The notes: generated by a model from the sequence alone, not told the origin. A stretch of DNA of 64,000 bases from Bacillus sp. 165 (GCF_017742235.1 NZ_JAGHKQ010000003.1:62001-126000), one strand, 5' to 3'. Counted from the stretch's first letter, positions 26,133-35,666 are shown. Made by a program: numbers and translations.

Positions 26133-26161
26133 ACTATATACTTTTCTTCCTTATAATTCAA
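26133..26161 (-). promoter_or_regulatory. Promoter of the 6S-like RNA
   Basis: Read leftward: TTGAAT (26161-26156), 17 bp, TATAGT (26138-26133). Predicted start near 26126. Confidence 0.6.
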
Positions 26162-26275
26162 TAGTAATTATAGGCAGATGTTTTCACTTACGGCAAGTAT
26201 GTTTCATGATATGAAATGGGAGAAAACGAAAAGAAGTGGGATAATAAGGTGGAACATACGAAAGGAGGCGGTATA

Positions 26276-26458
26276 GTGGGAGCAATCGAAAGAGATGGAT
26301 ATGTATTTGAAGTAGAATATAGCGTAATGCTTCAAAAAGGCGGAGTGCATGTATATAGAAACGGAGAATTTTTACAGGAACTGGAGTTTGCTTTTTCAGG
26401 AGAGCAGCCACAGCCAGCGCAAATAGAGGAGCTTGTAGATTCATTTTTTGAACATTAG
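26276..26458 (+). CDS. Small conserved protein, DUF5370/YbxH-like
   Basis: A 60-residue protein from GTG 26276, placed nine bases after AAAGGAGG. The sequence AIERDGYVFEVEYSVMLQKG, then GVHVYRNGEFLQELEFAFSG and a C-terminal IEELVDSFFEH, looks like the YbxH/DUF5370 family of Bacillus, of unknown function. The longer reading from ATG 26216 has no ribosome site. A terminator follows. Confidence 0.6.
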   Translation: MGAIERDGYVFEVEYSVMLQKGGVHVYRNGEFLQELEFAFSGEQPQPAQIEELVDSFFEH

Positions 26459-26463
26459 AGATG

Positions 26464-26490
26464 AAAAAGAGAGGGAAGCCCCTCTTTTTT
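26464..26490 (+). terminator. Terminator after the YbxH-like gene
   Basis: AAAAAGAGAGGG and CCCCTCTTTTTT form a hairpin with one mismatch and a T run. Confidence 0.7.
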
Positions 26491-26517
26491 GCTGCTTATG
26501 TTATGTAGAGCGTAACG

Positions 26518-26958
26518 TTAGTCGCGCGTGCGAGATGAAGAATTTGTGTTGCTTCTTTCTTTTAAAATGCCTTGAATGATTTCAATATGAACCGCGGCCC
26601 AGGCTCTTTCGTGAAAGTGAAGGAGTACACTAAAGGTGAGGAGGAGAAGATAAACAAAGGAAAAACCAACAAAATGTATCATACCGTACTTAAATAGAAA
26701 CTTCTGCAATGAATTCGAAAATACTAATAAAATCAAAGGTGCAGAGGAAACAAGAACAGGAATGATTCCTGATCCACTTTTCTCTTTTAGCATGCGATAG
26801 TATATATTTTTCAATAACCGGTCATCGAGCGTTACATAAAAGTTTTGAATTTCCTCAATCTCCGCCAGTTCTTTCATCGATTCAGCATGTGAATCTTTAT
26901 TTAATGTTGTTTTAAGTTTTAGATAAAGTCTATGAGCATCCCCGCGCAGTGAAAACAT
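26518..26958 (-). CDS. Hypothetical membrane protein
   Basis: A 146-residue protein that I do not recognise. The first 60 residues are charged and helical (LYLKLKTTLNKDSHAESMKE). Two hydrophobic segments follow at about 67-84 and 93-113, and the tail is Ser/Arg rich. AAAGGAG lies before ATG 26958. It sits alone between a small conserved gene and the PQQ-propeller lipoprotein. No function can be inferred. Confidence 0.65.
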   Translation of the reverse strand: MFSLRGDAHRLYLKLKTTLNKDSHAESMKELAEIEEIQNFYVTLDDRLLKNIYYRMLKEKSGSGIIPVLVSSAPLILLVFSNSLQKFLFKYGMIHFVGFSFVYLLLLTFSVLLHFHERAWAAVHIEIIQGILKERSNTNSSSRTRD

Positions 26959-27195
26959 ACATTAGCTCCTTTCAAATAATACTTAATAGAAGACTTTGCA
27001 TCTATACCGTTCTTTATACATGCTTGGGGGGTAGTTAATGATTAAATATTCAAAAAATTTTAACAAAACGACAAAATAACAAAGCATTTGACATTGCTGT
27101 TGTGATATAAAAGAAGTAGTTCTTAATATTCAGATAATTAATCAAGAAAATATGGAGAATAAGGATTAGCAAATATCATAATGGCGGTGTTCGTA

Positions 27196-28845
27196 TTGAA
27201 AGCAAATAGACTAGCAGCAGCTCTGTTTTGTTCTTGTTTAGCACTAACAGTAGCTTGTTCAGCCGAAGAAGTAAGTAAAAGTACGCAAGTCAGTGGAAAA
27301 ACAAATACTAATAAGAAGGTTCAGGTAGTACGTTCTGACCAAAAAGAAAACCCTGAAACAAACCAAATAGTGAGTGAAACTGAAGAAGCGTTTCTTACCA
27401 TCCAACCGAAAGAAAATCCAAACATTCTTTCTGAAACTCTTCCAAAGGATAAACTACATGAATTACAATCAGCGAATACGTTCCCTAAAGTGTATACAGA
27501 AATGGAAGGGATAGTAACCTTTCGGGGAAATAATCTACGAAACGCTCCTAGTTATGGCACGGTGAAAGAGAATCCTGCTTTACTGGAGAAACAGTGGTCA
27601 TTTACTACGGGTGCAAGTCCCGAATGGGGAGGAGGAGCCGGATGGACAGGACAGCCTGCGATTATAAAGTGGGACCCAGAAGTTAGAGAAATGATGAACC
27701 TTAACGAAGAATTTAAAAGTAACGAAGATTTTATAGAAGTGATTTATGCTAGTCTTGACGGGAAAATTTACTTTTTTGACCTTGAATCCGGTGCGCAATC
27801 TAGACCACCGATTACGATTAATAACCCTATAAAAGGAAGCGTATCAATTGATCCGCGCGGCTATCCGCTGCTTTATACAGGTCAGGGAATACCCCAGCAA
27901 GGACAGATAGGGTATCGTATTTTCAGCTTAATAGATGGAAAGCTGCTTCATTTTATTCCGGGAATCGATTCGGATGCGTATCGCCATTGGGGAGCGTTCG
28001 ATGGGTCTGCTCTTGTAAATAGAGACACAGATACCCTTATAACAGGCGGAGAAAATGGGATATTCTACAATATAAAATTAAATACCGTGTTTGATAAAGA
28101 AGCAAAAAGCATTAAGGTTACGCCAGAACAGATTAAATATCGTTATAAAGTGAAGGGGAACTCATATCAGGGAATCGAAAACTCCGTAGCGGTATACAAA
28201 AACCTTGCTTTTTTCGCAGATAATGGAGGAAGTGTGCAAGGGTTAGATTTAATGACAATGAAGCCGATTTGGGCGCTGCCAGCTACTGATGATACGGATG
28301 CATCTATTGTGATTGATGAAGAGGGAACGACTCCATTCTTATACACCGGAACAGAAGTAGACAAGCTAAGAGGAAGCAATTCTCATGCTCTTATACGTAA
28401 AATTAACGGTATCACGGGTGAAGTAGTATGGAAAAAGGAGTATGCAGCTTTTTATAATGAACACGTAAATGGAGGCATGTTGTCGACACCTATCATTGGG
28501 AAAAATGAAATTCAAGATCTATCAATTTTCACAATTGCAAGGCATAAGAGCATGAATGCGGGATTGATGGTAGCCCTCAATAAAACAACAGGAGAAGAAG
28601 CATGGAGATGGGAAATGCCAAATTATACGTGGTCTTCCCCAGTTGCGGTATACGATAAACATGGACAAGCATTCATAGTACAAAGTGATTCAGTTGGAAA
28701 CATGTATTTATTAGATGGAAAAAGCGGAAAAATCATAAACAAGATCAATTTAGGAGCTAATATTGAAGCATCGCCCGCTGTGTATAATGATTCCATTATA
28801 GTGGCGAGCAGAGGAGGGCAAATTTTTAAGGTTACAATAAAGTAG
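27196..28845 (+). CDS. PQQ-propeller (WD40-like) lipoprotein
   Basis: A 549-residue exported protein. The N-terminus MKANRLAAALFCSCLALTVA then C is a lipoprotein-type signal with Cys21 as lipid site, followed by a 90-residue Ser/Lys/Glu-rich linker. From residue 110 it is a beta-propeller with PQQ-type blades such as YASLDGKIYFFDLESG, QGLDLMTMKPIWALPA, INGITGEVVWKKE and LNKTTGEEAWRWE. No enzyme motif is seen; it may scaffold or bind ligand outside the cell. TTG 27196 is preferred, eight bases after GGCGGTG; ATG 27181 has no clear site. Confidence 0.75.
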   Translation: MKANRLAAALFCSCLALTVACSAEEVSKSTQVSGKTNTNKKVQVVRSDQKENPETNQIVSETEEAFLTIQPKENPNILSETLPKDKLHELQSANTFPKVYTEMEGIVTFRGNNLRNAPSYGTVKENPALLEKQWSFTTGASPEWGGGAGWTGQPAIIKWDPEVREMMNLNEEFKSNEDFIEVIYASLDGKIYFFDLESGAQSRPPITINNPIKGSVSIDPRGYPLLYTGQGIPQQGQIGYRIFSLIDGKLLHFIPGIDSDAYRHWGAFDGSALVNRDTDTLITGGENGIFYNIKLNTVFDKEAKSIKVTPEQIKYRYKVKGNSYQGIENSVAVYKNLAFFADNGGSVQGLDLMTMKPIWALPATDDTDASIVIDEEGTTPFLYTGTEVDKLRGSNSHALIRKINGITGEVVWKKEYAAFYNEHVNGGMLSTPIIGKNEIQDLSIFTIARHKSMNAGLMVALNKTTGEEAWRWEMPNYTWSSPVAVYDKHGQAFIVQSDSVGNMYLLDGKSGKIINKINLGANIEASPAVYNDSIIVASRGGQIFKVTIK

Positions 28846-28847
28846 CG

Positions 28848-28882
28848 AAAAAAGCGGCAGCATAATTGACTGCCGCTTTTTT
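28848..28882 (+). terminator. Terminator of the PQQ-propeller gene
   Basis: AAAAAAGCGGCAG and CTGCCGCTTTTTT form a perfect 13-bp stem. Confidence 0.85.
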
Positions 28883-28959
28883 GATTGTACAAACTAAAAC
28901 AAGGTCTCAAAAATAACGAACAATCTATTTAATCTGTCTATCATCTCTATACATTATTC

Positions 28960-29104
28960 CAGATTTCTTGCCAATCCTCTCAATCACCTTCTTCAACTCA
29001 TTTAGCTTTAGAAATTCCATCGGAGGAAATATCATAATTCATTGACGAAAATAAGATATCCAAAACAAAAACTACATTTTTATTGCAAATAAACAAACCA
29101 GAAC
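28960..29104 (-). pseudogene. Relic of the DUF3900 gene C-terminus, copy A
   Basis: Read leftward it gives PMEFLKLNELKKVIERIGKK, which lines up with PIEFLKPDELEKVIGRIGRK at the end of the intact DUF3900 protein (33771-34841). Upstream of that point similarity to the gene stops, but about 80 bp more are shared with relic B at 30190-30335. Confidence 0.7.
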
Positions 29105-29108
29105 CATG

Positions 29109-29330
29109 TTTTTTGCTTTTGCAGAATTTAAACGGGATATGATCGTCGAGAGAACTCAAGAAGGAAAGTTAATCGCTAAGTAAATATCCGATTTTCGAGA
29201 AGGGAGACCAAAAAAATTCACTGATCGTCAAATTATCAGCACTTTGGAGGAACTTATAACAAAAACTTATAAAGAAATCGAACTGGGCCGAGGAATAGCC
29301 AAAAGAACACTTATGAGACGAAAAGTTTAG
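29109..29330 (+). pseudogene. C-terminal relic of a serine recombinase (resolvase family)
   Basis: One frame reads [23 protein letters not shown], stop TAA at 29181, then ISDFREGRPKKFTDRQI and ending GIAKRTLMRRKV at TAG 29328. [16 protein letters not shown] and the terminal helix-turn-helix are characteristic of Tn3-type resolvases and invertases. The catalytic N-terminal domain is missing. Evidence that a mobile element was once here. Confidence 0.85.
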
Positions 29331-29408
29331 TTAATAGCTAAAGAAAAATGGAAAGATGAGCAAATTGGAAATGTGAGTTAATTCAAGTGAAGTGTATACT
29401 AGAAACAC

Positions 29409-29440
29409 AAAAACCCCTTTCTTTTTGAGTTGGGGGTTTT
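29409..29440. terminator. Hairpin terminator
   Basis: AAAACCCC and GGGGTTTT pair over about 14 nt; it can end transcription from either side. Confidence 0.55.
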
Positions 29441-29510
29441 CGTTGAGAACCTATAAGGTGTCTATTGAATTGCGTAGACTAGTATCTTAAAATTAACTAT
29501 TTATTTGTTA

Positions 29511-29921
29511 TTAAGGTAGTCTAAACGTATATCCAGTAATCCTTCCATAGCTAGTATAACCTCGATAAATAGTAACGTTAGATTTTCCATACTGATAAAT
29601 CACACCACCTACGGCAATTGCATAACCAGGGTTGAAAATAGCATAATGACCAATTGAGTAACTATTTGGATATTTATAGCCTAAAAGAGCGTCACCTTCA
29701 GTAACTACAACTTCATAAGTATTTGGATTTTGATAAGCATTTCCAGATAATAATAAATTACCTTTGCTATCTTTTATCCAACCATGACCTCTTGGAAGCA
29801 TGATAATATTACCATTTGTTCCATCTCCTCCAACAGAATAGGCAAATACATCAGTGGAAGAACCAAACAAAACTATAATCAAAGCAAAAAGCATAAAAAT
29901 TGATGAAACTATTTTCTTCAT
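29511..29921 (-). CDS. Small secreted protein of unknown function
   Basis: A 136-residue protein with a clear signal peptide (MKKIVSSIFMLFALIIVLFG, cleavage likely after VFA near residue 29). The mature part is Gly/Tyr-rich beta sequence, for example NGNIIMLPRGHGWIKDSKGN and YRGYTSYGRITGYTF. I do not recognise a family. ATG 29921 is eight bases after GGGGG. It lies in a region of relics, so it may be part of a transferred segment. Confidence 0.65.
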   Translation of the reverse strand: MKKIVSSIFMLFALIIVLFGSSTDVFAYSVGGDGTNGNIIMLPRGHGWIKDSKGNLLLSGNAYQNPNTYEVVVTEGDALLGYKYPNSYSIGHYAIFNPGYAIAVGGVIYQYGKSNVTIYRGYTSYGRITGYTFRLP

Positions 29922-30189
29922 TCTTTCATCCCCCAATTTGTTAGTTGTTTTTTATTGGTATAATTTACCTCCTTCTTCGTTTAATAGTATATCAGAAAAT
30001 TTAAAATATAACTATTATAAAGAACTTTTTATCCACTATTAAGAATAAAGAGTTATAAATGCACAGCTCCTAACCTTGAATAGTATTGATTATTATTGGA
30101 TTAATAAAAATTAGTAAACCATTTGTTGATATAGCACCAACATAAGAGGGGTCACTAAATTGGTCAAAAACCATCACAACTCTATCGAT

Positions 30190-30335
30190 ATCTCTGCTTC
30201 TTCCCAACCATCTTCTCCAACTCATCTAGCTACAGAAAACTCCATCGGAGAAAATATCATAATTCATTGAGGAAATAAGATAAACAAAATAAAAAACTGC
30301 ATTTTTATTGTAAATAAACAAACAAGATGATAGTA
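30190..30335 (-). pseudogene. Relic of the DUF3900 gene C-terminus, copy B
   Basis: The segment repeats copy A (28960-29104), including CATCGGAG-AAATATCATAATTCATTGA and CATTTTTATTG-AAATAAACAAAC. Read leftward, LDELEKMVGKK matches the DUF3900 end but needs frameshifts. It is more decayed than copy A. Confidence 0.65.
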
Positions 30336-30846
30336 TGTTTGTTTTAAAAATAAACATTTTGTGATTTTGTTTGTTAAAAAATAAATAAAGTGCTTGATTT
30401 TGGATGGTTCGGATTATTTTTAAAATGATTATGCCTTGACTAGGAGATATTCGTTGGAATACGGCTTTGTTAACAAAAAATCAAATGGAAGTAAGTACTA
30501 GCTAAAGCAGTAACCTACAAAAAGGAGTTGATTAGAGCTTATAAAAAACACGTATAGAAGCTGGACTTTATCAAGTTAAAAATAATAAAAATTCAAAGAG
30601 TGTTTGAAACCGAAAAAGCTTAAATAAAACCAGGCTAATGCTAGAAACGGGAACTCATCCAAATAAAGCGCTTCGGAAAGGACACTTTTACTTTGGGCAG
30701 AATAGAAAAACTTAAAAAAAGAGTAACCATATTTTAAGGATAAGGGAGACCTAAGGGACTTAGAGAACAAATAGTTAAACGAATTACAACAAGATATAAT
30801 CGAAAAAGTTCTCGTAAGTCTAGGTTTTATAAGGAGTTATTTTTAA
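30336..30846. other. Non-coding, decayed sequence before the MATE gene
   Basis: About 500 bp, AT-rich, with stops in every frame. Short open stretches exist, but no motif was recognised. It ends in TAAGGAG before the MATE start. Confidence 0.5.
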
Positions 30847-32223
30847 ATGAAGCAATCGAATAATAAAAATCATTCTTTACCAATAGCTAAATCAATGGTT
30901 ATTTTTCTTATTCCAATCATTTTAGCGAATATTATACAATCAGCAGGTCAAATAGTCGGGATTATTGTGGTGGGGAAATTTCTTGGCGTAGATTCACTAG
31001 CAGCTATTTCCGCTTTTTTTCCATTACTCTTATTCCTTGTTTCATCCGCCATCGGAATAGGAACTGGAAGCGCGATTCTTGTTGGCCAAAGTTATGGAGC
31101 TGGAAACATCTCGAGATTGAAAGAAGTTGTAGGGGTTACATTAGCTTTTACAGTTCTCATTTCTGTTGTTGTAGCTATTTTGGGGAGTATCTTTACAGAA
31201 AATATGCTTGAATGGATAGGAACACCAAAAAACATATTGATGGAAAGTGCAAGCTATTCACGAATTTGGTTTGTTACTTTACCAATCACATTTATATTTA
31301 TGGTATATACGACATTTATAAGAGGTGTCGGAGATTCCAAGACACCTTTTTATTTTCTAGTCATTAATGTTGTTTTAAATATCTCTTTGTTGCCAATCTT
31401 TATTTTCGGTTGGTGTAACTTACTGAAAATAGGATTAAACGGAGCGGCATATGCTGCGGTTTTATCGAACCTTCTTACTATTGTGCTTTTTTTAGTTTAC
31501 TTGCATAGAAGAAATCATGTACTTAAATTAGACCGTGAAATTTTAAAACATTTTTATTTGAAAGGTGAAATATTAAAAGCTTTATTAAGATTAGCATTGC
31601 CTTCAAGCATTGGAATGATAGCCTTGTCTATGTCAGAAATAGCCGTGGTCACTTTTGTTAATGCGTATGGTTCTAATGCAACGGCAGCATATGGTATTGT
31701 TAATCAAATTGCCAGCTATGTTCAAATACCTGCTATGAGTATTTCTATTGCGATTTCAGTCTTTGTTTCGCAATCTATCGGATCAGGTGAAACATTCAAA
31801 ATTAAGTATATTACTAGATTTGGAATTACTTTGAATTATCTTCTTGGTGGAGTATTAATTTTTCTTGTTTACGTGTTTACGATTCCAATATTAAAGCTAT
31901 TTTTAAATAATCTGGATACCATTCAAATCGCACAAGGCCTTATTCTTATTTCCTTTTGGGGATATGCCATCTTTGGTCACACACTGGTGGTATCATCAAC
32001 AATGAGAGCAACTGGTACAGTAATGTGGCCAACCATTTTTACAATTACAAGTATCTGGTTAGTTGAAGTACCAACAGCCTACTTCCTTACAAATTTCACA
32101 AGCATCGGAATAAATGGAATATGGCTTTCTTATCCCATTTCATTTATAGTCAATTTTTTTGCACAAACCTTTTATTATCTTTTATTTTGGAAGAAGAAAT
32201 CATTAAAAGCGTTATTAAATTAA
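30847..32223 (+). CDS. MATE family efflux transporter
   Basis: A 458-residue multidrug/toxin exporter with twelve predicted helices in two MatE halves. Early motifs IGIGTGSAILVGQSYGAGN and, later, TFIRGVGDSKTPFYF, are typical of the NorM/DinF-like MATE proteins that export cationic drugs with Na+ or H+. It stands alone within a zone of relics and has very A/T-rich codons, so it may have been acquired. TAAGGAG lies ten bases before ATG 30847. Substrate unknown. Confidence 0.9.
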   Translation: MKQSNNKNHSLPIAKSMVIFLIPIILANIIQSAGQIVGIIVVGKFLGVDSLAAISAFFPLLLFLVSSAIGIGTGSAILVGQSYGAGNISRLKEVVGVTLAFTVLISVVVAILGSIFTENMLEWIGTPKNILMESASYSRIWFVTLPITFIFMVYTTFIRGVGDSKTPFYFLVINVVLNISLLPIFIFGWCNLLKIGLNGAAYAAVLSNLLTIVLFLVYLHRRNHVLKLDREILKHFYLKGEILKALLRLALPSSIGMIALSMSEIAVVTFVNAYGSNATAAYGIVNQIASYVQIPAMSISIAISVFVSQSIGSGETFKIKYITRFGITLNYLLGGVLIFLVYVFTIPILKLFLNNLDTIQIAQGLILISFWGYAIFGHTLVVSSTMRATGTVMWPTIFTITSIWLVEVPTAYFLTNFTSIGINGIWLSYPISFIVNFFAQTFYYLLFWKKKSLKALLN

Positions 32224-32233
32224 GCTATTATTC

Positions 32234-32264
32234 CAAGCTGTTTGTTCTGTTATAACAAACAGCT
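32234..32264 (+). terminator. Hairpin after the MATE gene
   Basis: AAGCTGTTTGTT and AACAAACAGCTT pair perfectly over 7 nt; the T tract is weak. Confidence 0.6.
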
Positions 32265-32371
32265 TCAATGATCGATAAATTTTGTAGTTAAAAAGATGAA
32301 TTATTATCATAAGAAGTGGTTACTGCTAATTGAATATATTTAATACATGATTATAAAACTAAGTATTACCA

Positions 32372-32518
32372 AGTGATGCCCCAACTAAAGTTACTCGTTT
32401 TGCTCTTCAAAACGCAGTATCTGCTGGGGCTATGGTCTTAACAACTGAAGATTTTGTTGCTTACAAGCTAGAAGAAAACCAAATAATTCTCAACATCGTT
32501 ACACAATATTTAAAATAA
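32372..32518 (+). pseudogene. C-terminal relic of GroEL
   Basis: The frame reads [20 protein letters not shown], then [17 protein letters not shown], to TAA at 32516. This is the conserved GroEL segment [28 protein letters not shown]. Only about 48 codons remain, with no start or upstream domain. The working groEL must be elsewhere. Confidence 0.85.
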
Positions 32519-32686
32519 CTCGATCTTTATTGTTAGCTACAATAAGCTATATTGATTGTGAAAGAATATACTTAAACGTTGCAGTTTAAGTATAGAACAG
32601 GTTTCAATAAAATTCATATTTTTGTAGGACATGTCTTATCATAAATCCTTGTACTAAGAATATAGTTGTATGGGGGGAATATGGGG

Positions 32687-33043
32687 ATGTTTAAGAAAAA
32701 GATTATCTGTCATGATGATTCTGAAGAATATAAGGATATTATTATTGAATCACAAGAAAAACATCCTAATGATTATCTAAAACAATTAGAATATGTTAGA
32801 GATAATGGGACAAAGCAGCATTATTCCATGTGGTTGGCAGACAGGCTTCAATACGTTTCGACTATGAATAGATGGGAAAAGTTAGAATTAAAAGGTGCTC
32901 ATACAGATTTGATAGGTCGTTCTTTATTAAATGCACTAAGCCACATGCAAACAGATTTACCAGATGGAGTATATGATTATATTATTGAAAAAATGGAGAC
33001 TACCATATTAGATGTAATAAAGCATTTAACTAAACAACCATAA
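32687..33043 (+). CDS. Hypothetical small protein
   Basis: A 118-residue charged, helical protein that I do not recognise: MFKKKIICHDDSEEYKDIII followed by LEYVRDNGTKQHYSMWLADR. No signal peptide or membrane segment. ATG 32687 is nine bases after GGGGGG; ATG 32681 is too close to it. It has no partner nearby and lies in the relic zone. Confidence 0.6.
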   Translation: MFKKKIICHDDSEEYKDIIIESQEKHPNDYLKQLEYVRDNGTKQHYSMWLADRLQYVSTMNRWEKLELKGAHTDLIGRSLLNALSHMQTDLPDGVYDYIIEKMETTILDVIKHLTKQP

Positions 33044-33770
33044 GCTTGAACAAGGGACTCCTTAAATGGGTCTCTTTCTTTATGTCGAGGATATGGGGGG
33101 ATTTCTACATATTAACTAGTGTTATGGGTGGAATATAGGGTAGGTTACTGTATTCACACGTCAAGTATATTTTAAGAAGTTAATTTAAAATAATAACAAA
33201 GAGATGGTATACTGCGGAGAGACAGCAGGGCAAACTGTCTTTCATTGTCATATTCACTTAATACAAGATACAAAGGTGATGTCGATAAGCCTAGGGGTGG
33301 AGTAAGAGGGGTAATACCAGATAAACGTATTTATCAATTTAGATGAAAGAAAAAACAACGTTTGCTTTCCAAGATGAAGTTGGAACAATTGACCCAAGTG
33401 AAGAAAAGTGCGATTGAATTATTAAAAGAAGTTCTACAAGAACAAGCGAAATAGTTGTGAAAGGCATCTAAATTAGTTGGGTGACTTTATTGATTGTATA
33501 TATGAAATATAATTCTCAAACCACTGCATTTGAAAAAAACGAAGTGGTTTGAGAATTATTTAATTAAATGGAAACTTTAAAATACAAGCCATCAGATCTT
33601 AATTTTTTATTATTTATGTTCACAACCGTGGTCACATTTTTGGTCACAAATATGCTTTTAACGTTAATTTCGTGGTCACAAAAATGATACAACAGTAGAT
33701 ATATCAATATTTTTAGCATTCAAAAAAAATATAAAAATCAATAAAAAACTCTCTAAAACCATATAACCCA
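33044..33770. other. Mostly non-coding region with one possible decayed frame
   Basis: Near 33340-33453 two overlapping short frames read MKEKTTFAFQDEVGTIDPSE and MKLEQLTQVKKSAIELLKEV; neither has a ribosome site, and a frameshifted relic is likely. A perfect 15-bp inverted repeat (AATTCTCAAACCACT at 33511-33525, complement at 33543-33557) may be a terminator. Nothing else is supported. Confidence 0.45.
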
Positions 33771-34841
33771 TTACACCCCAACACCCTTCCTCCCAATCCG
33801 CCCAATCACCTTCTCCAGCTCATCCGGCTTCAAAAACTCAATAGGAGAAAATCCCTTCTCAAACGTAAGCGTATCCGCCTCAATCATCAGCACATACTTA
33901 TCATTCACCTTCGCAATATGAATCTGCTCCCCAAAATCTGCAAGTAACCCTTTCACAGAAATGTGGTCAGCCTTCAATTTCAATTCTACCTCTGGTGCAT
34001 GCTCGACGATTTGAGCGGCTGCTTCCATCACTTCTTCTGTAGAGAAATGCTCCATCATCTCACGCTTTGGACTTGCTGCCCATATTTCCATTGATTCCTC
34101 GAATTGCTGCCGTTCTTCGCTGCCTTCTTCGAACACATCATCCAGTTGGTCGTAGACCATGGTCATGACTTGGTTTTTCACGATTTCTGGCATGGATTGT
34201 TCGTACTGGACGAACTTTAAAAAGTCTTCAAAGTAACGGGCATGGGAGGATTGATGAATTTTTAATTCTCGTTCCTCAATGATACCTTCTTCCGGCATGT
34301 AGGGATATTGGATGGATTTCATGTTTTTGGTGGTAATGGCCATTTCAACGTTTCGGATTAAGGTAGCTTCATCGGAGATAGAGGCTACTTTTGGTTCAAA
34401 ATCACATTTCATGATGAATACGAATGGAGTGTCAAGGTATTTGCGCAGTTTTGCAGAAGCGACAAGGACCACGCCGCCGCGAACAGCTGCAGTGTCGACG
34501 TAGGCAGAGACTAGTACTTCATTCGCAGCTTGGAAGGCTTCCTTTGAATCCGCCAAACGTACACGCTGGAATACATTGTAGTTTGGGTTGGAATCCAAGC
34601 CGTATCCTTCCTCTGTAATAAAGTAGCCAATTTTTGTGGGTGCCTGTTCAGCTTTTGGGTGCCGCTCCACTTTTCGTTTAGATATTTTTTCTAGCTCACC
34701 ATCTAAAAATTCTTTTAATGTGCTTTCTTCGTATTCTGTTTTATCCAATGTTTGAAAGTGTTTATAATACTTAGTAACCTGTTCACCTTTGCCTTCGATA
34801 TGAACGACATAAAAGGAGAGGTAGTTAATTTCAAAATCCAT
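33771..34841 (-). CDS. DUF3900 domain protein
   Basis: A 356-residue protein that begins MDFEINYLSFYVVHIEGKGE and contains PTKIGYFITEEGYGLDSNPN, VFIMKCDFEPKVASISDEA and the end GFSPIEFLKPDELEKVIGRI. I recognise these as the DUF3900 family, restricted to Bacillus relatives and without known function. No membrane or signal segment. ATG 34841 has GGGGGAT in front; the 15 residues upstream lack a site. Two decayed copies of its 3' end lie at 28960-29104 and 30190-30335. Confidence 0.8.
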   Translation of the reverse strand: MDFEINYLSFYVVHIEGKGEQVTKYYKHFQTLDKTEYEESTLKEFLDGELEKISKRKVERHPKAEQAPTKIGYFITEEGYGLDSNPNYNVFQRVRLADSKEAFQAANEVLVSAYVDTAAVRGGVVLVASAKLRKYLDTPFVFIMKCDFEPKVASISDEATLIRNVEMAITTKNMKSIQYPYMPEEGIIEERELKIHQSSHARYFEDFLKFVQYEQSMPEIVKNQVMTMVYDQLDDVFEEGSEERQQFEESMEIWAASPKREMMEHFSTEEVMEAAAQIVEHAPEVELKLKADHISVKGLLADFGEQIHIAKVNDKYVLMIEADTLTFEKGFSPIEFLKPDELEKVIGRIGRKGVGV

Positions 34842-34919
34842 ATGTATCCCCCATTTTTCAATTGCTTGTTTCAGTATAGAAAACAAATCATATGTACGTC
34901 AACGAAAGGGGAGGAAATC

Positions 34920-34954
34920 AAACAATCGATCGCAATACCGCGATCGATTGTTTT
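34920..34954. terminator. Hairpin with two CGATCG cores
   Basis: AAACAATCGATCGC and GCGATCGATTGTTT form a 14-bp stem with A and T flanks, upstream of DUF3900 and past the end of the acidic gene. Confidence 0.75.
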
Positions 34955-34961
34955 CATCTCA

Positions 34962-35666
34962 TTAATGGTGCTCAATAGTTTTATTCGAATAGGCAATATA
35001 TTGATTCATTAAGTCTACTATTTGCTCCGCTTCTTCCTGTTTGAAAAACATCATGACCTGCTCAGTTGCTTCGTCACCATCTTGTGTGACAATTGTGTTC
35101 CGAAGCAGCACACCGTCTCCTGTTTCAGGTAGCGTGCCAAGTTTATAGTGGATGGCAAATTGTAAATCTTGTTCATCATAATGCTCTTCAATATGTAGAT
35201 ATTTATCATTTGTAATCCATTCAATATCGCTATCATCAGCTTCTTCATCAGAATCCTCGTAGTACTCATCGTCATCATCTGAGTATACGTCTTCGTCATC
35301 ATCTTCATAGTAGCCTTCTTCATCGGCTAATTCATGCTCATATTCCTCATCTAGATCTTCGAGATACTCATGAAAAGCTGCATGAATAAACTGCAGCATA
35401 TCCTCTAGGTTGTGGAACAGAACTTTCGAATCTAAATCTTCTGTTTCGTCATAGTGATACGAATAAAATTCTTGATTCTGTGGATCAAAATGAATTAGGC
35501 AAAACTCGTCTTCCATGTCCTCAAAATCGAGTGAAAAAATGAAAACCGGATGTCTCGTTGTGGTATCCGTATCAAAAAGAATATCGAAATCTTCTAATCC
35601 GTCACACACATCGGGAAGACATTGCCGAACTGAGTTTTCCATGCGAGTATACCATTCTAAGCTCAT
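34962..35666 (-). CDS. Highly acidic protein of unknown function
   Basis: A 234-residue protein with a central run of Asp/Glu/Tyr (residues about 105-160, for example YYEDDDEDVYSDDDDEYYED). Flanking folded parts read PVFIFSLDFEDMEDEFCLIH and VMMFFKQEEAEQIVDLMNQY. I do not recognise the family. It is likely soluble. ATG 35666 has AAAGGAGG in front. Charge suggests binding of cations or basic partners, but this is only a guess. Confidence 0.7.
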   Translation of the reverse strand: MSLEWYTRMENSVRQCLPDVCDGLEDFDILFDTDTTTRHPVFIFSLDFEDMEDEFCLIHFDPQNQEFYSYHYDETEDLDSKVLFHNLEDMLQFIHAAFHEYLEDLDEEYEHELADEEGYYEDDDEDVYSDDDDEYYEDSDEEADDSDIEWITNDKYLHIEEHYDEQDLQFAIHYKLGTLPETGDGVLLRNTIVTQDGDEATEQVMMFFKQEEAEQIVDLMNQYIAYSNKTIEHH

